Below, piece by piece: positions 27,501-39,500 of a stretch of 64,000 nucleotides of DNA. Each line of letters starts with the position of its first letter. Position 1 is the first letter of the stretch. The position numbers and the translations under genes are program-made. Source of the DNA: Pyxicephalus adspersus (lineage: Eukaryota; Chordata; Amphibia; Anura; Pyxicephalidae); NCBI RefSeq assembly GCF_032062135.1, contig NC_092859.1:23913549-23977548 (forward strand), written 5' to 3'. The notes beneath the pieces were generated by a model. It made no database searches. It was not told the origin of the DNA and was given only the letters and a program-made list of their open reading frames with translations.

Positions 27501-30500
27501 AGAATTGCCGCTTTCCTCAGAGAGAGGGCATCACAGAAAGAGAGGCCTTCCACAAGTGACTCCAGAAGTTAAAGAACTGGCTGAGGAAAGGATGAGAGCA
27601 CGAGAGAAATCTGTAAAAAATCAGGCTTTAAGGGATGCTATGGCACAACAGCTAATGAAAATGAAGCAGATGGAAACTGCCCCATCTACAAGGACATCTC
27701 GAGCCCAGGGCTCATCTTCCACCAAAGTCATTTCAGATCTTCCAACAGAGTCCAGTCATACTGGAACTCATCCTGAGGCATCCACCCTGAGACTAGAGAA
27801 TTCTGCAGAAGTCTTCCTGTCTCCACCACTCGTTGATAGCTCCATCACATCCTCAGAGGGCTCTGGTGGAAAACCCAAAAAGAGGCCTTCTCTGTTCTCC
27901 CCCAGAAAGAAGGAGAAAAAACCTAAGGGTGATGCAAATCGTTCATCTGATAAACCAGATGAAGGTACAAAACACAAATCACTGTGGAAATCTGTATTCT
28001 CTGGGTACAAAAAGGAGAAGAAGAAGAAAAATGCTGATGACAAGTCTTCTCCAAGCACGCCGTCTAGTAGCACCACCGTGGACTCGGGGAAAATCAAAGT
28101 TCCCAATTTGATTCGCGGAGCAGGTACACATAGCTGGGCTACAGTTATTACAGTCTAACTCAGCTGCAAACAACAAGGGAGACAACTTAGGTTCACTGCT
28201 ATTAGATTTATGGATAGGAGATTTATTTCACTTTTCATGTGAAGGGTACTGCTAATACTACAGTTTAAACAGTAACCTTTACTGGAAACACCTAAACTCA
28301 ACCATTTGACAGGGAACCGTGTGCTTTTACATAGTATATATTACAGATACATTTTGAGTGAAAAAATGACACTGTACACATAGAAATGAAATATATTAGC
28401 TTTGAATCATAAAGCCGCTACTAAATGGTACTACAAATGTACCTCTTTTAGGGAGCAGTTATTTCTGTTGTCTATTACACAGTAACCAAATTGTTCATCC
28501 TTACATGAACGAAAGGGTCAGGGACCTTTGTGGGCAGAGATAGTATTTTGGTTTGTGTTAGCCGGATGCATGCCACTCAACTTGTTTTATTCAGTTGAAT
28601 ACAAATCAAATCAATTGACTTGCCCTGTACGGTGTATTGTTTTTTTAGAACTTCCTCTTAGACGGCACCTGAGTTTCTCTGAAGACTCAGACCTGTCAAG
28701 TGATGATGTCCTAGAGAAGTCCTCACAGAAATCAAAGCGAGAGGTAAGAGCCACTGTTGATTTGCCGATATGACTATTTTATGGTAATATGGGTTCAGAT
28801 CTATTATCTTGTGTAACTGTACTGGATGCACATAAGTATGGATGCAGTGAACAAGGTTCACTTGATCTTACCTTAAATTATGTTTTGTTATACATTTTTT
28901 ACATTATTGTATATTTGTGTTTAAGTTCATTTTCATTGTGTTTAAGTTTTCATTTTCCCCCCATCTCAGCACTTCCCAGACCGAAATTTTAAACTGGATA
29001 TAGATGAGGTATCTTATAGTGTTCTAAGCTGGGTACATAGTGTATATCAGTACTTAGTATCCACTTATAGCTTGTAATTGTAAGTAATTAGTAGTATTGT
29101 ACACTGAGAATCATGGAAACTGATCAGACCTTCACTAACCCAATTTATTAATACAGGTTGACATTCAAAAATCCGGCAACCTCCAGAACTGAGGAGTGCC
29201 AGATTTTCAAAACATCCCGGATTTTCAAAAAATCCCGGATTTGTGAAGGTTATACTTCCCTTCACACCCAGGCTAGCCTTCCTCTCGCAGCACGGACATC
29301 TTGCACAGTTCCAGAGAGCAGGTAGCAGGGACGTCTCAACCTGTATTTAGTGTAGCAAGCAAGAACAGTGCCATCAAAACATAATTGGCCAAACAGTGTA
29401 CTACAGTTCCTGTGTTAAAAATGCACTTCAAAATTCATGCCGGAAAAGTGAAGGAACCGGATTATTGATGGCCGGATTTTCGATTGTCAACCTGTATTTA
29501 TTTATTTTTTTTTTATTTAAAGACTAGTTCTAGTCAAAGATAAATCTTTTCCTTTTTTTATTCTCTTTGTATCTCATACACTCTTTCTCCTACTCTTTCT
29601 ATCACCCAGTAAAGACCAGGCTATAACACATACAAGCTATAATTATAACACGGAACCTTGTCTGACTGAATAAAGCAGTTAAATAGTAAGGGGGATACCG
29701 GAAGCTCAGCCCCTCCAAACAATACAAATAGATACGGATAACCTGGACCCATTATAATTACTTCTACCCAGTTGTTTTTTTGAGCTTTTAATTCTTTTTT
29801 ATAAAACCAAACTGATGTGTAGTTCAGCTGAGGGCTATACTATGCAGGTTCTCTTACATAACCTGGTTTGAGTCTGATCACATATATTTTAATTGTTTTC
29901 CCTATCACTAACGATGACCCCAGTGTTTATCAATCTCAGCAGCCTTTTGAAGTGTAACTCCACTTTCATCAACAAATTCATGTACTTATATCATTTCTAC
30001 AGAAGTTTTTTTTGTACTATTACAAAATGCATATACAACCATATTAGTTCTATTTATGGGATCTACATTTTTTTTTACATGGCAATTTTTTTATTTACAG
30101 TTTCTGCTAATTAATATACGTTGTACAAAAGTCTCCGGAAATATAATTTCCTGCTCATGTCATTGGCTATTACAACATTGAACACTAGTCATGTGACTAT
30201 AAAGCAGTAAACCTCTCCCAGACTAGGAGTCGGGGGAAGCCATGTGCCCTTGTATGCAGCTTAATAGAAGATTTTTACCCCAGCTAAAGTGGAGTGACAC
30301 TTTAAGTTACATTCATTGCTGTGTTAATATATAAACCTCTCTTAGCTGATTTATTTTCATTTAATCTGCTTTGCTTTTTGTTTTAATTTTGTTATTGCAA
30401 GCCTGAAAAATGTGGAGGGAATCTTTTTAAAATTTGCACTAAAGTTGTAAGATTTACAGTTATCCCGAAGTAAGAAGTTCCTTTACTTCATGCTTGTTAC

Positions 30501-33500
30501 ATTTCCCAAATAAGAGCGCTGAATAGCCATGATTTTCACTGTCCAGTAAATGGGGATAATGCTGTCTCCTCCCGTTTCTCGGGCATTTTGTGTTCTGTGT
30601 TCTCAGGGTTGGCATCTGTTGGGTTGTTCTCATTACTGTCAGTTAGCAACCCTGACTATGCCATCCTTTTGTGCTGATAAGGTGTTTTCACAGGGGGGTT
30701 TGGAAGAGTTGAAAGCAGTCTGGACACTTGGCATTCTTATATCTGGTGTCATGACTTCAGCTCAGTGATATCACAGCATCACCTTTGTTCCACTAGTAAA
30801 TTTTCAACCTGCTGTACTTTCCATACTGCTCTTCCTAATTCCCCGTAAACATCCTTGATAGTTTTAGAGTTTTTTTGTTTTTATGTAACTTTGTATCCAT
30901 TAATGATTTTGTTATTGATTAATCTCATTTAATTTGCTTTAACCAAATTAATTTGCTTCATTTTGCCCTCCCCATCGTGTGTCTTGTGTCAGTCGGTCTA
31001 TGTTCCCCATGCCTTGGCATTCAGACGGTCATACTCATCCAAGGTAGTGACATCATTATAATCCGCTTGATTTTAACTTTTTCAATTCTGCTTTTCTGCT
31101 TTACTGTTCACATTAGAACTAGGCAATGCCACCAGTGCTTTTACTCTGTGCTAGCAAGTAAGTGGATAATGCAAACCTACACTGAAGGACATTCTAAGGT
31201 TTCCACTGCTGATTTTCATAAAAATGTCTACATTGTCTGCATGCTTGTTTTAGACCAGTCGCAGCCCTAAAACTAGAGGAAAGCTGCATTTTCAGAAGGT
31301 CAACAATAGTAGTCAGCATATTTCTTAATACATGAGAATTCAAGGAAATACTGTACTCATAAAGCCCAACTTCATCCAAAATCTTTTTAATTGACTCTGC
31401 GTCCAAAGCTAAACATAAGTTTTGGTTAGGCTTACAATAATTAGGCTATACCAATAAATAAATATTCCTCCCAATTGATAAATAGATCACATTAACTGCC
31501 ACATGCCTGAAATGATTCAATACAAAAAAAACAAACAAAAAACATACACAGTATAGGTCTTTAAAGGCAGCAAATATAACATTTCACATATTCTTGTGTA
31601 TTAAATATTTTAAATAAAAACAAACCAGTAAAACAATACTATTTATTTTTTTTATGTTAAAATACATCATAAAAGCTGTTACTATCAAGGTTCATAATTA
31701 ATTCTTACAACAAATGAAGCAAGATCTCTAGATCAGGGGTGTCAAAAACTCTGGCCCCCGACATCCTTTGTTTTGGCCTCCAAAGGAATCCTAAATATGA
31801 ACTGCAGCTGCCCCGCCGCTGCATTGAAATAGCGCCGCTACTACAATTCCTGGAATCATTCGCGTCTTTAGACCAGCAGGCTCTCTGCCTATACGTGGCC
31901 CCGCATTGGACTGTTTTATAGATGCAAGTAATGCCGGAAATTTTGGTAGCGGTGCTATTTTAATGAAGAAGGAGTTTCAACGGCGGGCCACTCATAAAAT
32001 TTAGCCCCATATTGGCTGCGTCTGGTATTTCCAGCACTCCCCCTCAGCTGTACTTTTCCTTGCTAATCCAAGGCATGAACTTGAATGGTTGGATCTTCAT
32101 AGAAGAATCTTGTTAATATTATTGTTAGCCTGTGCAAAAAGGTTACCATTGAAATTTACCTCAAAAGACTACAAATAGAGAAAGAAGCATAAGATTTTTT
32201 CTTAAATAAAATTTAAAAGAATTTTTTTATCCCTCTGTCTCTATTATAAGCTTGTTCCAGATTGAATGTGAAGCAAAACATCTTTGTTTCCATACAAAAA
32301 AAGGTTTTATATCTAATGAGAAGGAAAAATGTCCTCAATTTTTTCAAATATTTCAAGGTTGGCCTGCAACTTTGTCTAAGTTTTTATTTTTGGCTCTCTG
32401 GTAATTTGAGTTTGACACCCCTGCTCTAGATAGATGAAGCGTCTTCCACGAAATGCGTAGAGAAAAAGACCATCTAGAGATCTCGCTTCATGTGTTGAGA
32501 AAATGTTTTATTTGCTGCCCTAAAAGTAGAATAATTAGGCAACAGTATTTGTTTACCTCCAGGAAGTCTTTTGTTCATTTTGCACCTGACACAAGCAGTT
32601 CTCCAGCATCCATTTATGTTCTGCAGCTTTTTATTAATTTATGTTAGGCAGAAGCCAGTGGGATAATAGTAGGTGTGATGGTCAGATTTCTGCACATAGC
32701 TGAACACCGCATGGCACACCTTGCCTAATAATGGTAGACATGATGGGTCGGGTGGCTGGACATGGCTGAGCACAGAGAGCATTGCACACCAAGCCTATTA
32801 ATGATAGATGTAATGGTTGGGTGTCCAGACATGGCTGAGCACAGAGAGCTTTGGGTGTCTCAAAGCGGTGGCACACCAAAACCATAGTAAGGTGTCCACA
32901 GATTTATGATATATCAGTTCTTCCAAGTCGCTTCTGATGTTTTCAGGCTCTAACTTATATGTATGATTTGTAGTTACAAAGGGCACTTACAAAGCAGAGT
33001 GAATAGAGCTCAGTCAAACAAGCTTGCCATACCAAAATCCAGATATCATTGTAATAGTTGGATTGAAGCAGGTGCATGATCATCATAGGTAGGCATTATT
33101 GCAATGAAGATCGGGTTGGAATAAAACAATAACAGAGTAATGTGTATAACTAATACAGAGCTAGTGATATGGGCTCACAGTACATTGGTGACGGTGAAAG
33201 AGGAGATGGTGGGGAACATTTGGCTTCTTATGCACTGTGTGTCTCATGTATTCTCCTCCTGACAGAAAACCTATACAGATGAGGAGCTAAACACCAAGCT
33301 TACAAAGCGAGTGCAGAAGGCTGCTCGGAGACAGGCCAAGCAGGAGGAGCTGAAGAGGCTGCACAGGGCACAGGTAGGGTGACCCCAGGGGATTGTTTGA
33401 CTTTGACTTTGTTCAATTATCAACCAGTGATCCTCTTATTGGTAGAAATCATTTAATCTAAGTCTAATTGAAGTTTGAAATTCATAAATTCCCAGACATT

Positions 33501-36500
33501 GACAACATTTTTTATTATGTATTCTTGGAGTTGATTTTTAAGCTTAATATGTATTTTGTTTCTTTATACATAATGCATTTGTTTCTACAGATAATCCAGC
33601 GGCAGTTAGAGCAGGTGGAAGAGAAGCAGCGACAGCTGGAGGAGAGAGGGGTGGCTGTGGAGAAGGCTCTCCGTGGGGAAGCAGGTATTCAATCATTTGC
33701 TGTTTTGTTTGTGAATAGCTGCAGAAAGGCTCCAGAAAGTCCTTGTGTAAACCTTTTACTGGCATTTCTGTCCTGTAATATTAGTCTAATCAGAGACTAA
33801 CCTGGTTTTTATATTCTGTTATATTAAATGTGGCAATGCGTCCCCCTGTTGCTGACTGGCTGGGGTCTCACTGCTTAGAAGCAATGTTGATTCTCTGTTT
33901 ATCTCTCCTGCCACTGAGAACTGTAGAAGACTCCTGGTGATCTCCAGTTGAGAAACCTCTGTAAAGGAGCCTTCCACATTCAGATGACATAAAGTTTTTG
34001 GCTTGTACATACTCTAATGTGCCACTTACTAAAAACATTCCTTTTTTGCTTTATCTTAGTGTATTTTTTACCTGTCCTACGATGGATCTAACTCTATAAA
34101 CATTTCGTTCCCATCTCTGTTACTGATCTTACAGCTTGAAGTTTATATATAGTCCAAACTTTTTATTTTTTATTTTTGGATACAAGAGGGAGTTTCTGTA
34201 GTGTGTGGCCCAGTGGGTAGACTTTATTTCCTGACCTGATTTGCAACAGGAATTGAAAGAAAGTATATTTAAAGTAAGTGGAATCCCCTCTGACAGTTAT
34301 CACTGGAACAAGTGTCTCGGTTGAAGGATTTCCCCTTCCTTTTGTTCTGGTGACAACTATAACATTTTGAATTGAAATAAAAAAAATGAAAATGGTGACC
34401 AGGACGGAGAGGTAAATCTTTCCCCCTGGGAACACACCTAACCTCTCTATCCAAAACTAAAAGAAAAGACGTTTAGGCTTTAGCTATAGTTAAGTGGGAA
34501 TTAAACTTTTTGTTCACAGATGAGCTTTGGGAGACAGAAATAAACTCCTTTTCTGAAAAGAATAGACAGACATGTATATATGTATACATGGCAAATTTTA
34601 GAGGGTTTGTACTAGCTTTAAGCTTTCTGATGGTGGGATTTCGTTTTAAAACTCCTTCTACTAAGATGTGGCCTTCACAGTCACAATTAAACTTATTCTT
34701 TAAGTTCAGTCTTCCAAGAATTTTTTTCACATCCACCTGAACCAGCTCAGGCAGATTGGTCACTGTGTCCAGCCTGGAATATTATCCACTGGTGAATGCC
34801 TTGTTTTGCTGAGATTTCTGTTGGACAAAGTAACTTTTCCGTCTTTTTCCTTACTATATTGTAATGTTTGTTTTTAACCAACTCTTGACATTTCAAAGTT
34901 AATCCGAATCCCATGTCTGAACACCATACTAGAGTGATGTCTTTATTTCTCTGTTAATTCCCCGAATTAGACATTAATATTTTCAATATTTTGCTAACAA
35001 AGTCTAAGGATATAAACCTGGTCAGTGTTTAAGATGCTCCTGCCTGGTACAGTCAGTAGAGATAGCTGACTGATCTTGTCCCTGGAATCAAGCTTCTCAG
35101 GAAAGAACTGGATAAGCTACACTCTGTATATAATTTTCCATTTTATCAGTACCATGTCATATTTTCAGGTCCTTGAACTTGTGTTTTAAAGACTTTAAAA
35201 CCATTCATGGAAAGAGCTTATTAAACCTGAATTATTAAAGTAAGGGGAGAGATTTATTCTTACACATGTGACTTCCTACACAATAATCCTACCAACACAC
35301 TTTCTATCTTGAATAGGCTGATAACATATATGAATAGGTCTGTCTAACAATATGATCTGTAATAATAAAGGGAAGATAATGTTTTTCAGTGTTTTTAATA
35401 TGTGTATATAGATGGAACTAATCTTCTTAATATAATTTTTGGGAGAAAAAACTTGCTGCTCTATTGCTCATTGAGGGGCATCATATTGTAAAGTCTATAC
35501 AATGGCTTACAGGGGAATGAAGGCTAGGCACAAAAAAATCCAAAGACTATTCCCATACAGGCTATAAATCCCCTTCTACCAGGCATGCTCAATATAACAT
35601 AGAGTCCTACAGAACTAGGACATCTCTGTCCATCTTTGTTAGACAAAGACGAAACACATTGTTATGTTGGGTTCAACCCATATTGTTGTTTTGGTGTTCG
35701 GTGTGACCATTCCCTCTTTCCTCTACAATGATGTATCCCCTAATAAATATTAGATAAATTCGATTTTTTTTTTTTGTACTCAGATAAATCACAAATGTTT
35801 AATAAATTAAGCAACTCCCTCCCATTTTTATGGTTAGCCAAGTTAGTCCAGACATTGTTTACTTCCCTTTTGCTACAACTTGACATGCTTGGTACGGGAA
35901 TGCTTATAGCTTATGTGGGCAGGTTTATTGATTTTTTTTTACCTTCTGTCTATCCTCATATAAGTGACCGCATAACCCATAGTATAGACTGGCCATTCTC
36001 AACCTGCTTTTCCATAGAGGTTTTCAAGAGTTTGCTGAACTGTGGCTAACTATTTCCATCTGGTAGTTTTGATACCAGCAAGACTTGTCGCAACCGGCTA
36101 TATGAACCTAGGGTTAGCTGGCTGTAAGGATAGCATTCTGACCATCACTGTGAGGAAGGGCATTCTTCTTTCTGGCCACCCATACAAGGTGGATTTTTTC
36201 CACTAAGTTCCAATTAATTGTTTTAGCATAGGTTTCCCAAGACCTGAAAACTATTAAAAGTGTTCATTTAGGGTAAAAAGGTTGAGAAAGGCTGGTATAG
36301 ACTCTACAGTGCAGTGTCCTTCAATGAACATCAACATTTTAGAGTGAGTACAAAAAATCTAATTTTCATTGTATAATTTTACATACAAATAAGTGATGTA
36401 TGTAGGGCAGTGAAAAAATAGATTTGTTGTTTTGTTTTTCTTTTGGACAACAGCAGATTTATATTTGCAAGATTTTTTAAATCTTATTTACCTTTTTGTC

Positions 36501-39500
36501 TTTTGGTTGAACATGATGGACTTAACTCGTAGACAGCTAGGTTTCAGTAAATTAAATCAGGCATGTTCTGGTGTTCTCTCTTGTTAGGTAACCCATATTC
36601 ATAAATGCCAGGTAAATCCCTAATATAATAAATATCAAACAAAAATATTAAAATATAAATTATAGTATACATTTAAATCAAAGGCTGCAGTGACTTAACA
36701 CATATGCTCACTGAAAAGAACTGCTTATGTTCCCTTTTATCTTCTTTGTATACAGTGCTGAGACTTTCAATGAACCCATCTGTAAATGTTTTTAGTATTT
36801 ATTTGATATCTCCTGTTTGGGTATACTGGCTGTTTAACATTTTAACTTGTTGTTGTCAATATATAGTTATTATATATTGTATGCCAATATATAGGTTAGA
36901 AAATATGTCACAGGGGGCTTTACATTCTTGATATTCATGCTGCCCTGTTTCACAGAATGCTATTTGTCAAAAAGGTAAAATCTGGCTAAAGAAAAACTAT
37001 TACAGGGCCAAAAAAGGTTTGACAGATGGGGTTAATGCTTTCACCAAATATGTGTTGTGGCTGTGTCAGGATCTCTCTTCAAAGCTTTACATCTTTTAGG
37101 ACTCAAACCATCTCCTGTATTCAGGGCTGTAATTAAACAAATCGACCTATTTTTGTTGTCTGAATAATGAGAAAAAAATCAGTTTAGTTTATGTAGAAAA
37201 GTTTCCTTCTGGGGTAGTTGCAGTTCTTGATATATAATGTAGGGGGAGCTGCATTAATGCCCCAGTAGAGATGCTGGCAAAGTCACAATATTGAGTTTTA
37301 CGCTTATGCTTTCTGTCAGCTGCATTCTGGAGTGTTTCCATGTGTCCTGTCTGCACAATGTGTTGCATGATATTCTGCCTGTTGTACTTGCTGTCACTGT
37401 CTCAATCTTACATTGTCCCTCTCGCCTTCATTACTGATGAATGCAGATCTTCCTGTGTCTTTTTATTGCCATAAACTCATCTCTACCTTCCTTCCATTAA
37501 TCCTCCCTGTTATTCCTATTTATTACTCTTCTTTGCCATTCTTTTTATTTCCCCTATTCCTCTGTTCCTGCTTCCATCCCCTCCACCAGCTATCCCTCTC
37601 TCCTTTTCCTCTTATGCCATTCTTACTTTCCATAGTTTGTTCTTCCATTTCTTTCCTCTTTCCCTCCTTCACCTTTTCTGCCATTCCTATCTGCTTCTGT
37701 TCCTCCACCATTTCAGCCTCCCTTTCCTCCTCCACCATTCCTCCTTCTTCCCCTCTTATAACGTTCCTTCATCAATATCCCATTCCTGCTATTACTTTTC
37801 TTAACCACAGTTCCTTGTTCCTTCTCTTCCTCTGCCATTCCCCGTCACCTTTGTTATTCTTCTTTTCTTCTGTTCCTCCCTCATGCCTTCTTCCTTTTCT
37901 TCCTCTGCCATTCCCCGTCACCTATGTCATTCTTCTTTTCTTCTGTTCCTCCCTCATACCTTCTTCCTTACCCTCCTTTGCATTTTTATCTAAGCATTTC
38001 CTCTCTCTGTATTCTACACCTTTGGCTCACATTCTGTCTGTCTCTTGCTCTCTGTCTGTGGTTGGCAATGCAATAACTCTCTTCACAATTCCTTATTGTA
38101 GACTATTGGGGAGAGTCATATTACAGTGACCTCATCGATTTGCACCTGGGTGGTATGTATGCCCAAATCACACCCCGATACTAACTTGCACATCCCCAAA
38201 TCTATTACTCCCTCCTCTCTCCTTCAAGTTCCTCCTTCAGCACTGAAACAACAAGAAGAAACAGTGTATGTATTGTTGGGACAAAACCATCTCTTTGTAC
38301 TGTGTCAGATTCTTAAATTTAACCAGTGACTTGATTCTTGATCTGTCCAATCATTTCTAAAATAAATTTGTTTATTATGCTGAATTACCTGATATGGAGA
38401 TCCACTGGGCCTGCTCACCCGTCATCAATCTGTAGGGTGTTTGTCTTTGGGAATTTAGGTTATCTGCCTCACCTTTTCACTCTAAATAGTGAGCATATGT
38501 TTACTTTGGTCCAGGTTTGACATCTTTTGTACAAGATTCACTCTCTTCTTTAAGTCTGTGTATTTTTTTAATAGCCAGCCAATCCAGCTGAGTGTGCAAA
38601 TTATTTTTCCATTTATCAAGTATACAGTGTGAGAGCTTGTCTGAATAAATATATAATTACTAGTCCATACACTGCACAATAGTTGGTAAATCTACATGAG
38701 ATTGCAGCAGATCTGCATTGGATTGTAAAGTGTGTGGCTGGTCTACACACACAGCAGTTTGGGTTTATGGAAGTTTCAGTATATGGGAAAGATTATAAAA
38801 CCCTTCAAGCCACTGCTGGCCACCTCTTCTTTATTCAAATACATTTACCGTCACTCCTGTTTCGCAGTTCATTGGGCAGCAATGGCAGGCTAAATCCTAT
38901 CTAGTATATTCTTCGCTTACTGTATTCCAACATTTCAGCTGCATCACATCCAAACTCCTTTTTTCTCCAGGCAGGGCATCTTTAGGGTCATTTACCACAA
39001 AAGTGATATTTCCGGTAAATGGGGATTCTGTTGTGCTAAAGACACACCAGACCAAGGAAATAAAGAACTTGTATGTCATTCCGGTTAGAGCTTACACATG
39101 GAGGGAGTGGAGTGAGTCACATCTTCCCCAATACCTGGATGCAATGGGTGTTTTCTTATGTTTGCTGAATGGGGGAGCAAAGAAGAAAGGTGAGTGTGCA
39201 GCTGCTGAAGCTAGCATTAAAGTGAACCTGTTGTACAACACAAGTTTGCTTTAAGTGTTCCATCTACTAGGATTGCAGTAGTCAAGTGCAAGAGTTCCAA
39301 AAATGTATCAGAAAGTTGCAAAAAATTAAACCTGTAAGGTGATTCGATTCTCTGTTGTGCTTTAGACGGAGTAATCCTTGGCGCCTCAAAACATTAAGGT
39401 ACACAGAAAAAGATGTAACTGAAACTTCAAAGATGCAAAATACATTTTTTTATGAACTCCAGAGATCTCCAAACAGTTGCAATGTTTTTGTAATATGTGC

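Larger units (their letters stand above)
33685..38101 (+). other. Long MICAL3 intron, first part
   Basis: AT-rich intron carrying one hAT element (35990-36294) and a pyrimidine-rich block (37400-38060). Segments near 34280-34440 and 13790-13960 share GTTxTCACTGGAACA-like and AACATTTTG-like words, suggesting another old repeat family. No additional convincing exon was seen in the required phase. Confidence 0.5.

Noticed and set aside
28124..28158. Read-through end after the giant exon
   Set aside because: Only 11 codons of intron sequence before a stop, no coding look, and the GTACAC donor joins correctly to 28649.
33685..33800. Read-through of the second bMERB exon (38 codons)
   Set aside because: AT-rich, no coding bias; would truncate the Rab-binding domain. 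Likely chance.
34769..34788. Exon-like stretch after AACCAGCTCAG
   Set aside because: Ends in the wrong phase for both MICAL3 neighbours.
37413..38129. 238-codon ORF on the + strand
   Set aside because: Lies in a pyrimidine-rich tract; the translation is only S/L/P/F low-complexity. Only its last 28 bases touch the real candidate exon, in a different frame.
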